A program made the translations under genes and the position numbers. From Algibacillus agarilyticus (lineage in GTDB: Bacteria > Pseudomonadota > Gammaproteobacteria > Enterobacterales > Alteromonadaceae), in the NCBI RefSeq assembly GCF_003286125.1, contig NZ_QMED01000005.1, positions 62,001 through 126,000 on the forward strand: a stretch of DNA of 64,000 nucleotides, given 5' to 3'. This document shows positions 18,729-27,495 of the stretch, piece after piece. Under the pieces are notes generated by a model, which worked only from the letters and a program-made list of their open reading frames with translations, made no database searches and was not told the DNA's origin. How positions within the stretch are numbered: the stretch's first letter is position 1; each line of letters opens with the position of its first letter.

Positions 18729-18801
18729 AAAAAAATATTCATAAGAAAATAAATACACAGCTCTGTTTGATAAGAATAAAAGAAATTTATGTATAAAATT
18801 T

Positions 18802-18815
18802 GGTACCCAACATGC
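18802..18815 (-). promoter_or_regulatory. Candidate Ter (Tus-binding) site, minus orientation
   Basis: On the minus strand it reads GCATGTTGGGTACC, sharing GCATGTTGGGTAC with the plus-strand copies at 19510 and 21187. The ATGTTG core is shared with E. coli Ter sites (GTATGTTGTAACTA). The nearby Tus homologue makes a Ter role plausible. Confidence 0.5.
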
Positions 18816-18882
18816 ATAAAGAGTTTAAATAAAACAGGTTTCTTATTGAGCTTTGGGTTTATTTGATTTTTTAAATACAAAA

Positions 18883-18899
18883 ACATGTTGGCTACTAAG
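18883..18899 (+). promoter_or_regulatory. Candidate Ter site, plus orientation, divergent copy
   Basis: ACATGTTGGCTACTAAG keeps ATGTTGG and then differs from the other copies, while its tail ACTAAG resembles E. coli TerB. Weaker than the other three. Confidence 0.35.
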
Positions 18900-19509
18900 C
18901 ATGAACCATGTCAGTTAAAATTATGAAGTAGTTACTTTATGATTATAAAAATAAAGGTCTTACTTTTATCTTTCTAAAAGAAAAGGTAGATAAATGCTTT
19001 AAAGAATTAATGGAAGGGATCTCTATTATTTATCAATATGTCTATTTATATGTTGGTTTGTTTTTCTTTGAGTGATGTTGGTATTTGTTTAGCTAGGTTT
19101 TATTGCCGCTTTTCGTCATGATTTAGAATCTTTTCTGATTATAAAACAACTATATCGACATTATATTCTTCTGGCTAAAATAAAAATTGGTTAAAGTTTT
19201 ATATGTAGTGCGCATATATTTAGCTCAAGATAATCTGATATCGATTGTTTCTGCAAAAGTTTAACAAATAAATTTATATTACTTGTTTGCATCTACAACT
19301 TTTAAAATTTCTCCGGTCATAAATGTTATGAACTATTTTTTATTCGCATAAGATGGAATTAGTAATGCTGAAAACATGAGATGATTTATTAAATGGAGTT
19401 ATGCTAATTGTTTAAAGTTTCTTGGCTAATGACCTTTTAAGCTTACCCAGAAAAGTAGTGTAAGAATTTAACGCAGTGTATCTAATTATTTTATAAACCA
19501 ATCACATTT

Positions 19510-19527
19510 GGCATGTTGGGTACTTTA
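19510..19527 (+). promoter_or_regulatory. Candidate Ter site, plus orientation
   Basis: GGCATGTTGGGTACTTTA, identical over 18 bp to the copy just before the tus-like gene at 21187. Confidence 0.5.
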
Positions 19528-19999
19528 GTTAATTTGAAAGATGTTTTTTTGCAATTGTTAATAGATGAACTTGTTGATGAATAAACAAAGTTAATATTAT
19601 TGAATAATAACTAAAATATATGAAATAAGCCAAATATGGTCATCACGTTAAATGTAAATAATGGATAACAAAAGTAATCAGTAGAATGAAAGACAATGAC
19701 TACATGTAAACCTTTGCATTGCTTATGTCGAATACGAAAATTTACGAAAGGAACACACAACGGCTAAAAAAAATTTACACATATCATAAGCTGCTATTTT
19801 GCTACTGGGAACCGGTTAGACTAAACAACAAGTTGTAAAGGCATTACTAATCGAAATCGTAACGTTAATAACGAAGGTGAAACAATCCAACTCTGAGAAC
19901 CTGAGTGGGTTATTATAAATCATAAATTACATGGACTACTTTGTTGTTGAATTAACGGACACTTTAATAAAGGATTATAATCCCATTATTGAGGTGAAT

Positions 20000-21055
20000 A
20001 TGATTAAAAAAACAAATAAACACTATACCGTAGAATTTAAACAAGAAGCGGTTGCTTTAGTGATTGAGCAAGACTATTCAATTGCTCAGGCAGCTTCTGC
20101 GCTAGGTATTACTGATAAAATACTTTACAACTGGGTTGCCAAGCATAAAAAACAAGCTGAGGGCACGACATTATCAACAGATGAGCGGGCTGAATTAATA
20201 CAACTCAGGAAGGATAATAAACGCTTACAAATGGAACGTGAAATCTTAAAAAAGGCTTCAGCCTATTACGCTTGGTTAAAGAAGCCAGGTGAACTGATTA
20301 GCGCTGAAACGTTAAGATTATACCGATGTGCCAAAAAACTATTCAAGGTCAGTCGAAATAGTCTAGGGAGTCGAGAGCTGGCTAAAGCGTTACACAAAAA
20401 AGGCTTTGATATATCACGTTATAAAACAAATAAGTTAATGAGCCAATTAAAACTTGTTGTAACTAAACGGGTTGCCTACAAGGTAACGACAAAACGAAAA
20501 CACAGTGATGCCGTCGATCATAACTTGTGAACATGAATTTTAATCCCGTAGCCCCAAATCAGGTATGGGCAGGCGATGTGACGTATTTGAAAACAGGCGA
20601 AGGTTGGTTGTATCTCGCGATTGTTATGGATTTGTATTCCCGTCGTATTATTGGCTGGCACATATCTAAGCGTATGACACGAGATTTAGTTGAAAAAGCG
20701 TTAAATAAAGCGCATAACTTACGTAAACCGCCAAAAGGCGTGGTATTTCACAATGATCTCGGATCACAATATACGAGCACATGGTTTAGGCATGTACTAA
20801 CAAAATTAGGCTGCCGAGCGAGCATGGAAGATTTTTGAGGCATGCTGGGATAATGCAGTCGTAGAGTGGTTCTTTGGTTGCTTAAACATGATTGGCTATT
20901 TAAAATACTCCAAGCAACCCGTTTGCATATGAAAGAAGATGTGCAAGGTACATGAAATATTATTATGTTGAGCAGATAGCATTCTGCTAATGATGATCAG
21001 TCGTCAATTGATTATGAACATTCCTTTAGAAAATGTGTTCAGTTACGCTTGACCA
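20000..21055 (+). pseudogene. Decayed IS3-family transposase
   Basis: ATG 20000 follows gaggtga and starts an OrfA with a helix-turn-helix (YSIAQAASALGITDKILYNWV) and a leucine-zipper-like tail. That runs directly into OrfB sequence SAYYAWLKKPGE, so the segment that normally joins them is deleted. A TGA at 20528 separates this from the integrase core (NQVWAGDVTYLKTGEGWLYL and VVFHNDLGSQYTS, usually HSDRGSQY). A second TGA at 20836 and frameshifts follow, with the last recognisable piece DYEHSFRKCVQL ending near 21055. It is inactive. Terminal inverted repeats were not securely identified. Confidence 0.85.
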
Positions 21056-21186
21056 GAACAGTATAAACAATTAGTGACCCTAAGCGGCACTCTTTATTTA
21101 GCTAAAGATTATTTTTAGATATCTCTGTATTCAATTTATCACCATGGTATCTATTTAAAAAAATTTGTGTTTATATAGATACCTAA

Positions 21187-21204
21187 GGCATGTTGGGTAC
21201 TTTA
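21187..21204 (+). promoter_or_regulatory. Candidate Ter site overlapping the translation start region of the tus-like gene
   Basis: GGCATGTTGGGTACTTTA ends 5 bp before the ATG at 21210. In E. coli, TerB likewise lies just upstream of tus and Tus represses itself there. The same autoregulation is likely here by analogy. Confidence 0.55.
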
Positions 21205-21209
21205 ATGTT

Positions 21210-22142
21210 ATGAATTCACACCTAGATTTAAAATTACTAATAAACGAGCTGGATACAGAATTAGATAAGTTAACCAGTTTGATAACGGTCAATAAAGCAA
21301 AAATAAACTGTGAGTTATATAAATTAGGACAAATAGATCCCAATTTAAACCGTTCTACATTAATTAACTATGCAGGCGTAGATGGAATAAAAGAAGCTTG
21401 CCATGCATTTAAACATTACACATTGAAAACAGGAGAAGATACAAAAACAGTATATCGATACCCTGGCCTGCTTCTTATAAAAGAACAAAGCTTATTCAAT
21501 CAGATACATGTACAAGTCGATAAAATAAATAAGCAAAAACAAATAATTGTTAGTTACATTGAAAAAAATAATTATCCTATAACACTCAAAACAGCAAACG
21601 GCGAACTTTATAAAAAAAATGGATTGTTATACCAAGCGATACCAATGGCAAACCATGCTATGTTAACAAGGAAATTATCAATAGAATGCACACAAATTCA
21701 AACAATCAGTTTTAGTTGGAATCACGATATAATAACTAAGAAGTTTGACGATAGAGACGACTATATAAATAGAGTAGAACGTTTATATCATGAGCCACCA
21801 ATACAAATAGATAAAGATATTTGGCAACAACAACTTCGTAAATTAGTTAATGAAATACATCAAATCTCTGATAATAAAGATGGCCTATTTTTAAAGTGGG
21901 TAAGGCGTAAATCACCAGAACCACAAGCTAAATATAGAGTAATTGGACAAACAGGCAGGTTAACGCCACATAAATTAAAATTGCCCCTGATCGCAATATC
22001 GTTAGATAATAATAAAAAGATCAAAAAGGCCCTACCACAACCGCCATCAAAGCGAGGGGAGATGACAACTGGCCGAGGTATAACCTACAGAAAACTACAC
22101 CCTAATTTTGATTTTTATGAATGTACACCGATAAAATCATAG
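21210..22142 (+). CDS. tus: Tus-like DNA replication terminus-binding protein
   Basis: 310 residues from ATG 21210 (E. coli Tus has 309). Recalled Tus segments align in order: VYRYPGLLLIKEQSLFNQIH with Tus VRLPGVLCYQ; HVQVDKINKQK with HIQHINKLK; FSWNHDIITKK with FGWANKHIIKN; WQQQLRKLVNEI with WQRKLEREYQDI; and KLPLIAISLDNN with TPLIALINRDN. The C-terminus is basic. It should bind Ter sites as a monomer and block the replicative helicase in one direction. An upstream start at 21165 is possible, but ATG 21210 matches the family length and leaves the Ter-like site outside the gene. Four Ter-like sites lie within 2.4 kb upstream. The codons are AT-rich like the rest of this locus. Confidence 0.85.
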   Translation: MNSHLDLKLLINELDTELDKLTSLITVNKAKINCELYKLGQIDPNLNRSTLINYAGVDGIKEACHAFKHYTLKTGEDTKTVYRYPGLLLIKEQSLFNQIHVQVDKINKQKQIIVSYIEKNNYPITLKTANGELYKKNGLLYQAIPMANHAMLTRKLSIECTQIQTISFSWNHDIITKKFDDRDDYINRVERLYHEPPIQIDKDIWQQQLRKLVNEIHQISDNKDGLFLKWVRRKSPEPQAKYRVIGQTGRLTPHKLKLPLIAISLDNNKKIKKALPQPPSKRGEMTTGRGITYRKLHPNFDFYECTPIKS

Positions 22143-22253
22143 TTATACATACTTACCGTCAATATAATCTTCAGAAGCGATCAACCTGGTTATAAGGGTT
22201 AATATAAGCACATTTAGTCTAAGAAATTGTTTAAGTGATTTTTAGTCCTATAA

Positions 22254-22457
22254 ATGTTAGACAGCCTTTTTCTATTAATGGGGTTTATTTTTTTAGTTTT
22301 CTCATCTTCAGATACTGAAATAAATTATGAAGTACCACAGAAAATTGGCGGTATATTGGTCGTTGAAGGGGTTGAAACTGATTACTATGAAGCCTGTAAT
22401 TATAATATTAAAATTTTATACAAAACGAGTAAAGCAGAATTTGAAATAGGTTATTAA
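22254..22457 (+). CDS. Possible small membrane or secreted protein (67 aa)
   Basis: Begins with a hydrophobic segment (LFLLMGFIFLVF) followed by a short polar part with one Cys. No ribosome binding site is obvious and no family was recognised. It may be a fragment together with the next short ORF. Confidence 0.3.
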   Translation: MLDSLFLLMGFIFLVFSSSDTEINYEVPQKIGGILVVEGVETDYYEACNYNIKILYKTSKAEFEIGY

Positions 22458-22479
22458 ACAGACAATACAAGAGATATAA

Positions 22480-22662
22480 ATGTATGTGAAAAATGGGGAA
22501 TTACATTTCAACCAATCTTTATTCAGATTTACAGGTCATAAAAAAACAGATAACCAATATCAAATGGCATTTTATATGATGGCGAAAACCCGCCTCAAAT
22601 ATTTAAATCAGAAGATTTACAAATATGGATATCAAAAAAAAATTACATATTTTAATAATTAA
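22480..22662 (+). CDS. Possible small protein or gene fragment (60 aa)
   Basis: A short basic ORF (ending KITYFNN) 22 bp after the preceding short ORF. A terminator-like hairpin follows 18 bp later, which supports transcription through both, but coding function is uncertain. Confidence 0.3.
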   Translation: MYVKNGELHFNQSLFRFTGHKKTDNQYQMAFYMMAKTRLKYLNQKIYKYGYQKKITYFNN

Positions 22663-22680
22663 ATTAACGAAATAACATAA

Positions 22681-22712
22681 ATAGCACTGCATTATCATAC
22701 AGTGCTATTTTA
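22681..22712. terminator. Bidirectional terminator between tus region and RND operon
   Basis: The arms atagcactg (22681-22689) and cagtgctat (22700-22708) are followed by a T tract on the plus strand. It lies between convergent transcription units: the short ORFs on plus and the RND permease on minus. Confidence 0.7.
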
Positions 22713-22726
22713 TATTAAATTTATTT

Positions 22727-25700
22727 TTAATCTTTTAGCGATGTCATATCATTATTCTTTTCTTGTGAAGATACCGGCGGGTTAAATTTTTCTTTCATTG
22801 TTTGCATGATGACAAACAAAGAAGGAATAAATAATGTGCCAACAAAAGTCGCTAGCAACATACCAACTAAGACAACCCAGCCTATAACCATGCGACTAGA
22901 AGCCCCAGCGCCAGAAGCAAAAGCTAAAGGCAATACACCTAATATGAAAGACAGAGCTGTCATCATAACCGCTCTAAAACGTAATTTAGCAGCCGTATGA
23001 GCAGCATCTAAAATTGACATACCATTATCACGTTGTTCTTTAGCAAACTCCACAATTAATATCGCACTTTTACTCGCTAAGCCAATCAACATAACAATAC
23101 CGACTTGGGCATAAAGATCATTACTAACAAAAGGTAATAACATAATCGGAATTAATGCACCAAATATAGCAATAACAACTGAAAGAACGACGGCAACAGG
23201 TGCTGTCCAACTTTCATATTGTGCCACTAGAAATAAATAAGCAAAAATAAATGCTAAAGAGAAAATTAAGAGCACATAGCTACCGGCTTCTTGTTCTTGA
23301 ACCGCAGTGCCAGTCCATTCAATCGCGTAACCATCGGGTAATGCTTTTTTAGCAACCTCTTCAAAAGCGATTAACGCATCACCTGAGCTTAACCCTGCAC
23401 CTGGGTTACCTTGTACTGTAGCCGATTTTCTCATGTTATAACGGCTTATCATTTGCGGACCTAACACAGGAGACACTTCAACCAAGGCCGTTAATGGCAC
23501 CATATCATTATTCTTATTACGAACATGAAGCCGACTTAAGTCAGTTATTGATTGACGATATTCGGCTTCAGCTTGGATCATAACCCGGTATACTTTTCCA
23601 TATAAATTAAAGTCATTAATATAGGAAGAGCCAAAATTAGTTTGTAATGTTGAAAAAATTTCTTTAACACTGATACCTAACGTTTCTGCTTTATCACGAT
23701 CGATATCAATAAAATATTGAGGCACATTAGCAGAATACGTACTATAAACTCGGCTCAAGCGTGGGTCTTGATTAGCAGCATAAACTAAACTACCAATAGC
23801 TTGTGCCAGTTCAGCGGGTGTACCGCCAACTAAATCTAATACTTGGGCTTCAAATCCACCACCAGTACCTAACCCCATGATAGCAGGCATAGGAAATACA
23901 AAGCCCTGAGCAGCGGGAATGGTAGCAACTTGCTGATTTAATCGACCCAAAATATTATACCATTGCACAGACGCATCAGTCCGTTCCTCCCAAGGCGTTA
24001 AAATGGGAATAACGAGTGCAGCATTAGAGGCCGCACCAGAGATAATCGATATACCTGAGATAGCAATAACATCTGAAACACCTTCAGTAGTCAACATCAT
24101 TTCCGTGATATCAGCAACGACTTCTTCCGTACGATTAAGTGATGCCCCATCGGGTAATTGAATATGAGACATAAAAAAGCCATTGTCTTCTAAAGGCAGA
24201 AAACCCGTAGGTGCCATTTTAAATAACCCAACGGTACCCGCAATAAAAGCAGCCATGATGATAACAGTTACCATAAGGTGTCTATTTAGCTTATCAACAA
24301 TAACCATGTATTTATTACGAGTGCCATCAACTAAACGGCTAAACAATAACAAAAAACCTTTCGCTTTGCCTGTGTCTTTATTAAGCAACAAACCAGATAA
24401 AGCGGGTGCTAAAGTCAATGCATTGATAGACGATATTGCAACGGCCACACTAATTGTTATCGCAAATTGCTTATAGAGCTCACCTGTTATACCGGGCATG
24501 AACGCCACAGGGACAAAAACAGCCATTAATACTAAAGTTGTTGCTATTATTGGGCTGATAACTTCTTTCATCGCGAGGGCGGTTGCTTCTTTGGGCGTAC
24601 AATTTTTCTCAGTTAAATGACGCTGTACATTTTCTACAACAACAATACAATCATCAACAACAATACCGATTGCTAATATTATGGCAAAAAGCGAGATTGT
24701 ATTAGCGGTAAAGCCCACTGCAAATAATACCGCAAACGTACCAATTAAAGAGACAGGAATTGCAATAGCCGGAATTAAGGTTGAGCGCCAATCACCTAAA
24801 AACAAATAAGTAACCAACACAACAAGGAAAAAAGTAATCATCAATGTATTCAGGACTTCTTTGATTGATGAACGTACAAATTTAGTTGTATCGTAAAGGA
24901 CTTTATATTCCAGTGAATCAGGAAAACGTTCAGATAACTTATCCAATGCTTTATACACATCATCAGCAACAGTTAAGGCATTAGCACCAGGCGCTTGATA
25001 TACAGCAACAGCCGCAGATGGTTGACCATTTAGCGTGCTGGTTGCAGCATATGATTGAGAGCCAATTTCTAGACGAGCTACATCTTTAAGCCTTAAAAAA
25101 GAACCATCTTCGTTAGCTCTGATCGTTATATTTTCAAATTCTTCAAGTGTTGTTAAACGGCCTTTGGCCTGGAGTGTATATTGAAATTGTTGCTCACTTT
25201 TAAAAGGAGGGGAGCCAATTTGACCTGCTGATGCTTGGATATTTTGGCTACGTATCGCATTAGCAACATCAGTTGCTGTTAAATTAAGGGCGGTTAATCT
25301 CTCAGGTGATAACCAAACTCGCATACCATAATCTTTAGCACCGAATTGACTAACATTACCAACACCATTGATACGAGATAAAGCATCCTGAATATAAATC
25401 GATGTATAGTTACTTAAATATACATCATCATGGTTTTTATCCGATGAAATGATATTAATAACCATTAACATGCTTGAAGATTGCTTTTTAGTCACAACAC
25501 CTTGTTGCGTGACTTCAGCTGGTAATTTGGCAGTGGCCTGCACAACTCTATTTTGCACATTAACGGCTGCAATATCAGGGTCAGTTCCCACTGCAAATGT
25601 AATAGTCAGTGAGTAACTACCGTCGTTACCACTACTAGAAGACATGTATAACATGTTTTCAACACCATTAATTTGGGCTTCAATGATCGTTGCAACAGAT

Positions 25701-25879
25701 TGCTCAACAACATCTGCACTGGCACCAGGATAGGCCGTTGTAACGAGTATTTGCGGCGGGGTGATATCAGGAAATTGATTAACCGGTATTGCTTTAATAG
25801 CTAACGCACCCGCAATCATAATCACAATGGCAATAACAAAAGCAAATTTAGGTCGATTTATAAAAAATAATGAAAACAC
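22727..25879 (-). CDS. RND multidrug efflux permease (HAE1/AcrB type)
   Basis: 1050 residues, the normal length for AcrB/MexB-type proton-drug antiporters of the inner membrane. The N-terminus [20 protein letters not shown] is the first TM helix. [21 protein letters not shown] is a family hallmark, and [19 protein letters not shown] near residue 405 carries the paired Asp of the proton relay. Two large periplasmic loops and twelve TM segments are evident. It follows the adaptor gene by 3 bp, and no TolC-like channel is encoded here. Its place next to the biosynthetic cluster and divergent orientation suggest export of, or self-protection against, the product (inference). Confidence 0.95.
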   Translation of the reverse strand: MFSLFFINRPKFAFVIAIVIMIAGALAIKAIPVNQFPDITPPQILVTTAYPGASADVVEQSVATIIEAQINGVENMLYMSSSSGNDGSYSLTITFAVGTDPDIAAVNVQNRVVQATAKLPAEVTQQGVVTKKQSSSMLMVINIISSDKNHDDVYLSNYTSIYIQDALSRINGVGNVSQFGAKDYGMRVWLSPERLTALNLTATDVANAIRSQNIQASAGQIGSPPFKSEQQFQYTLQAKGRLTTLEEFENITIRANEDGSFLRLKDVARLEIGSQSYAATSTLNGQPSAAVAVYQAPGANALTVADDVYKALDKLSERFPDSLEYKVLYDTTKFVRSSIKEVLNTLMITFFLVVLVTYLFLGDWRSTLIPAIAIPVSLIGTFAVLFAVGFTANTISLFAIILAIGIVVDDCIVVVENVQRHLTEKNCTPKEATALAMKEVISPIIATTLVLMAVFVPVAFMPGITGELYKQFAITISVAVAISSINALTLAPALSGLLLNKDTGKAKGFLLLFSRLVDGTRNKYMVIVDKLNRHLMVTVIIMAAFIAGTVGLFKMAPTGFLPLEDNGFFMSHIQLPDGASLNRTEEVVADITEMMLTTEGVSDVIAISGISIISGAASNAALVIPILTPWEERTDASVQWYNILGRLNQQVATIPAAQGFVFPMPAIMGLGTGGGFEAQVLDLVGGTPAELAQAIGSLVYAANQDPRLSRVYSTYSANVPQYFIDIDRDKAETLGISVKEIFSTLQTNFGSSYINDFNLYGKVYRVMIQAEAEYRQSITDLSRLHVRNKNNDMVPLTALVEVSPVLGPQMISRYNMRKSATVQGNPGAGLSSGDALIAFEEVAKKALPDGYAIEWTGTAVQEQEAGSYVLLIFSLAFIFAYLFLVAQYESWTAPVAVVLSVVIAIFGALIPIMLLPFVSNDLYAQVGIVMLIGLASKSAILIVEFAKEQRDNGMSILDAAHTAAKLRFRAVMMTALSFILGVLPLAFASGAGASSRMVIGWVVLVGMLLATFVGTLFIPSLFVIMQTMKEKFNPPVSSQEKNNDMTSLKD

Positions 25880-25882
25880 CGT

Positions 25883-26980
25883 TTAGCCCTCCACTGGATT
25901 AACAATACCGCCTGAACCCACTTTTTGAAGGCCTTCGATAATCACTTGTTCGCCAACCGTTAACCCTGATAAAACTTGCCACTGCCCATCAATTTGTTTA
26001 CCAACAGTAATCCGTTTAACATTAACTTTATTTTCTTTATCAACGCCCAATACAAAATAACCTTGCGAATCTTTTTGTACGGCGGATTGTTTAATTACAA
26101 TACCCATTACCTTTTGTTTATCGGTGATGATAACTTGGACTAATTCGCCAGGTAGAAGCACACCTTTAGGGTTAGGAAACTGTGCACGAATTAATATTGT
26201 ATCGGTTGATGTATTGACTTCGGTATCAAAATAATCGAAATGCCCAGCTTGATCATATAAAGACCCATCAGATAACTTCATCGTAGGCGCAACAGGTGGA
26301 TTTTTTAAATCAATACCTTTTCGTCTTGCGCCTAGCATTGATTTTTCACTAATTGATAATGTTACGTTAACAGGGTCAGTGCTTGTTACTGTTGTTAATA
26401 CTTCAGCATCACTGTTTAAATAATTACCCACGCTATAATTTTCACGCGCGATACGTCCTGTAATAGGTGAATAAATTTTGGTAAAACCTAAGTTTAGTTC
26501 TGATTTTTTTAATTCTACTTTAGCTGTAAGTACGTTTGCTTCTGCCACTAATTGCTCAGCTTGGGCTTTATCAAAATCTGATTGAGATACGGCACCTTTG
26601 TGGCTTAAATTTTTCAAACGTTTAAACGCTGCCGTCGCTTGCGAAAGATTGGCTTTTGCACTGGCTAACTCTGCTTCATTTTGTTTAACTTGTAATTGGT
26701 ATATATCAGGTTCTATCTCAAATAATAATTGCCCTGCAGTAACCTTTGCTCCTTCTTCGAATGCTCGGTTAGTTAAAAAACCATTTACACGCGCTCTAAT
26801 ATCGACTTTATGTTGCGCTTCAATTCGTCCAACAAATTGAAAACTTGGTGTAACATCTTTCATTTTAACGGTTTGAACAACAACACTGGGCGCGGGTGCA
26901 TTTTGTGCGTACAAGGAAGGGCTTATAAAAATTAAAACAAAGATTCCTACTAATGAGAAAAAAGCTATTAACCTACTCAT
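25883..26980 (-). CDS. RND efflux periplasmic adaptor (AcrA/MexA-type membrane fusion protein)
   Basis: 365 residues with a signal sequence (about 1-25, ending LYAQ). A barrel-sandwich/lipoyl half-motif follows (FVGRIEAQHKVDIRARVNGFL), then a coiled-coil hairpin (about 100-165, with NLSHKGAVSQSDFDKA at its tip), the second lipoyl half (KIYSPITGRI) and a beta-barrel domain. The usual lipobox Cys is absent, so it is probably anchored by an uncleaved N-terminal helix or is free. It links the RND permease to a TolC-type channel encoded elsewhere. It is first in the two-gene operon and divergent from PKS1 across 515 bp. Confidence 0.93.
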   Translation of the reverse strand: MSRLIAFFSLVGIFVLIFISPSLYAQNAPAPSVVVQTVKMKDVTPSFQFVGRIEAQHKVDIRARVNGFLTNRAFEEGAKVTAGQLLFEIEPDIYQLQVKQNEAELASAKANLSQATAAFKRLKNLSHKGAVSQSDFDKAQAEQLVAEANVLTAKVELKKSELNLGFTKIYSPITGRIARENYSVGNYLNSDAEVLTTVTSTDPVNVTLSISEKSMLGARRKGIDLKNPPVAPTMKLSDGSLYDQAGHFDYFDTEVNTSTDTILIRAQFPNPKGVLLPGELVQVIITDKQKVMGIVIKQSAVQKDSQGYFVLGVDKENKVNVKRITVGKQIDGQWQVLSGLTVGEQVIIEGLQKVGSGGIVNPVEG

Positions 26981-27495
26981 AACGTGCTGTCCTTAAAGTA
27001 TAAATCATAAATAATTGGCTTAAGCATATACCATGTGGCTGGTTATACACATTTTTTATTAAGTGGTAACAGATTTAAATAATGAAGGTTTCAAATACAA
27101 TGAATTATTTTGATTAGTCTCAATTACATTTGAATGACAAATAATGCAGCACAACAATATATTTGTGGATTCAATAACGTCAAAAATTTCTGTACGCGTT
27201 TTTTAAGTCATTAATATAATGTTAAAGACATGGTGAAATATTGAATAATCAAAAATTAATACACTTCATTTATTCTAGAAATAAAGGCATTAATACCTTA
27301 GTGGTCTAATAAGCTGATCTATATATGTTTTTTAATTATATAACTGTTAACTAGGTCTCTAATAAATCCATTGCAATAATGATATAGGCTGTGTACGATA
27401 TTTTCATTCAAAGTTAGGGGTATTAACTTTAACAATTGACTTACAAATAAAGCGACTCGGTAATTCATATAATTATCCTTATCACCGAGCATTCT
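26981..27495. other. Divergent promoter region between efflux operon and PKS-NRPS cluster
   Basis: 515 bp, AT-rich, no gene. It must carry the promoters for both the RND operon (leftward) and the assembly line (rightward). Weak rightward candidates are TTGACT at 27436 and TATAAT at 27468. No regulator gene and no clear operator were seen. Confidence 0.5.
27436..27473 (+). promoter_or_regulatory. Candidate promoter of the PKS-NRPS cluster
   Basis: TTGACT at 27436-27441 is a good -35 match. TAATTC (27461) gives a 19-bp spacer and TATAAT (27468-27473) a 26-bp spacer, so neither pairing is ideal. TATAAT alone would place transcription about 20-30 bp before the start codon. Confidence 0.3.

Larger units (their letters stand above)
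18673..19999. other. Non-coding region downstream of rep with candidate Ter sites
   Basis: About 1.3 kb of AT-rich DNA without credible genes. It holds a hairpin after rep (18695-18724) and three Ter-like sequences (18802, 18883, 19510). Nothing else was recognised. Confidence 0.5.

Noticed and set aside
20000-21055. Active IS3 element
   Set aside because: Two in-frame stops, a deletion fusing OrfA and OrfB, and later frameshifts.
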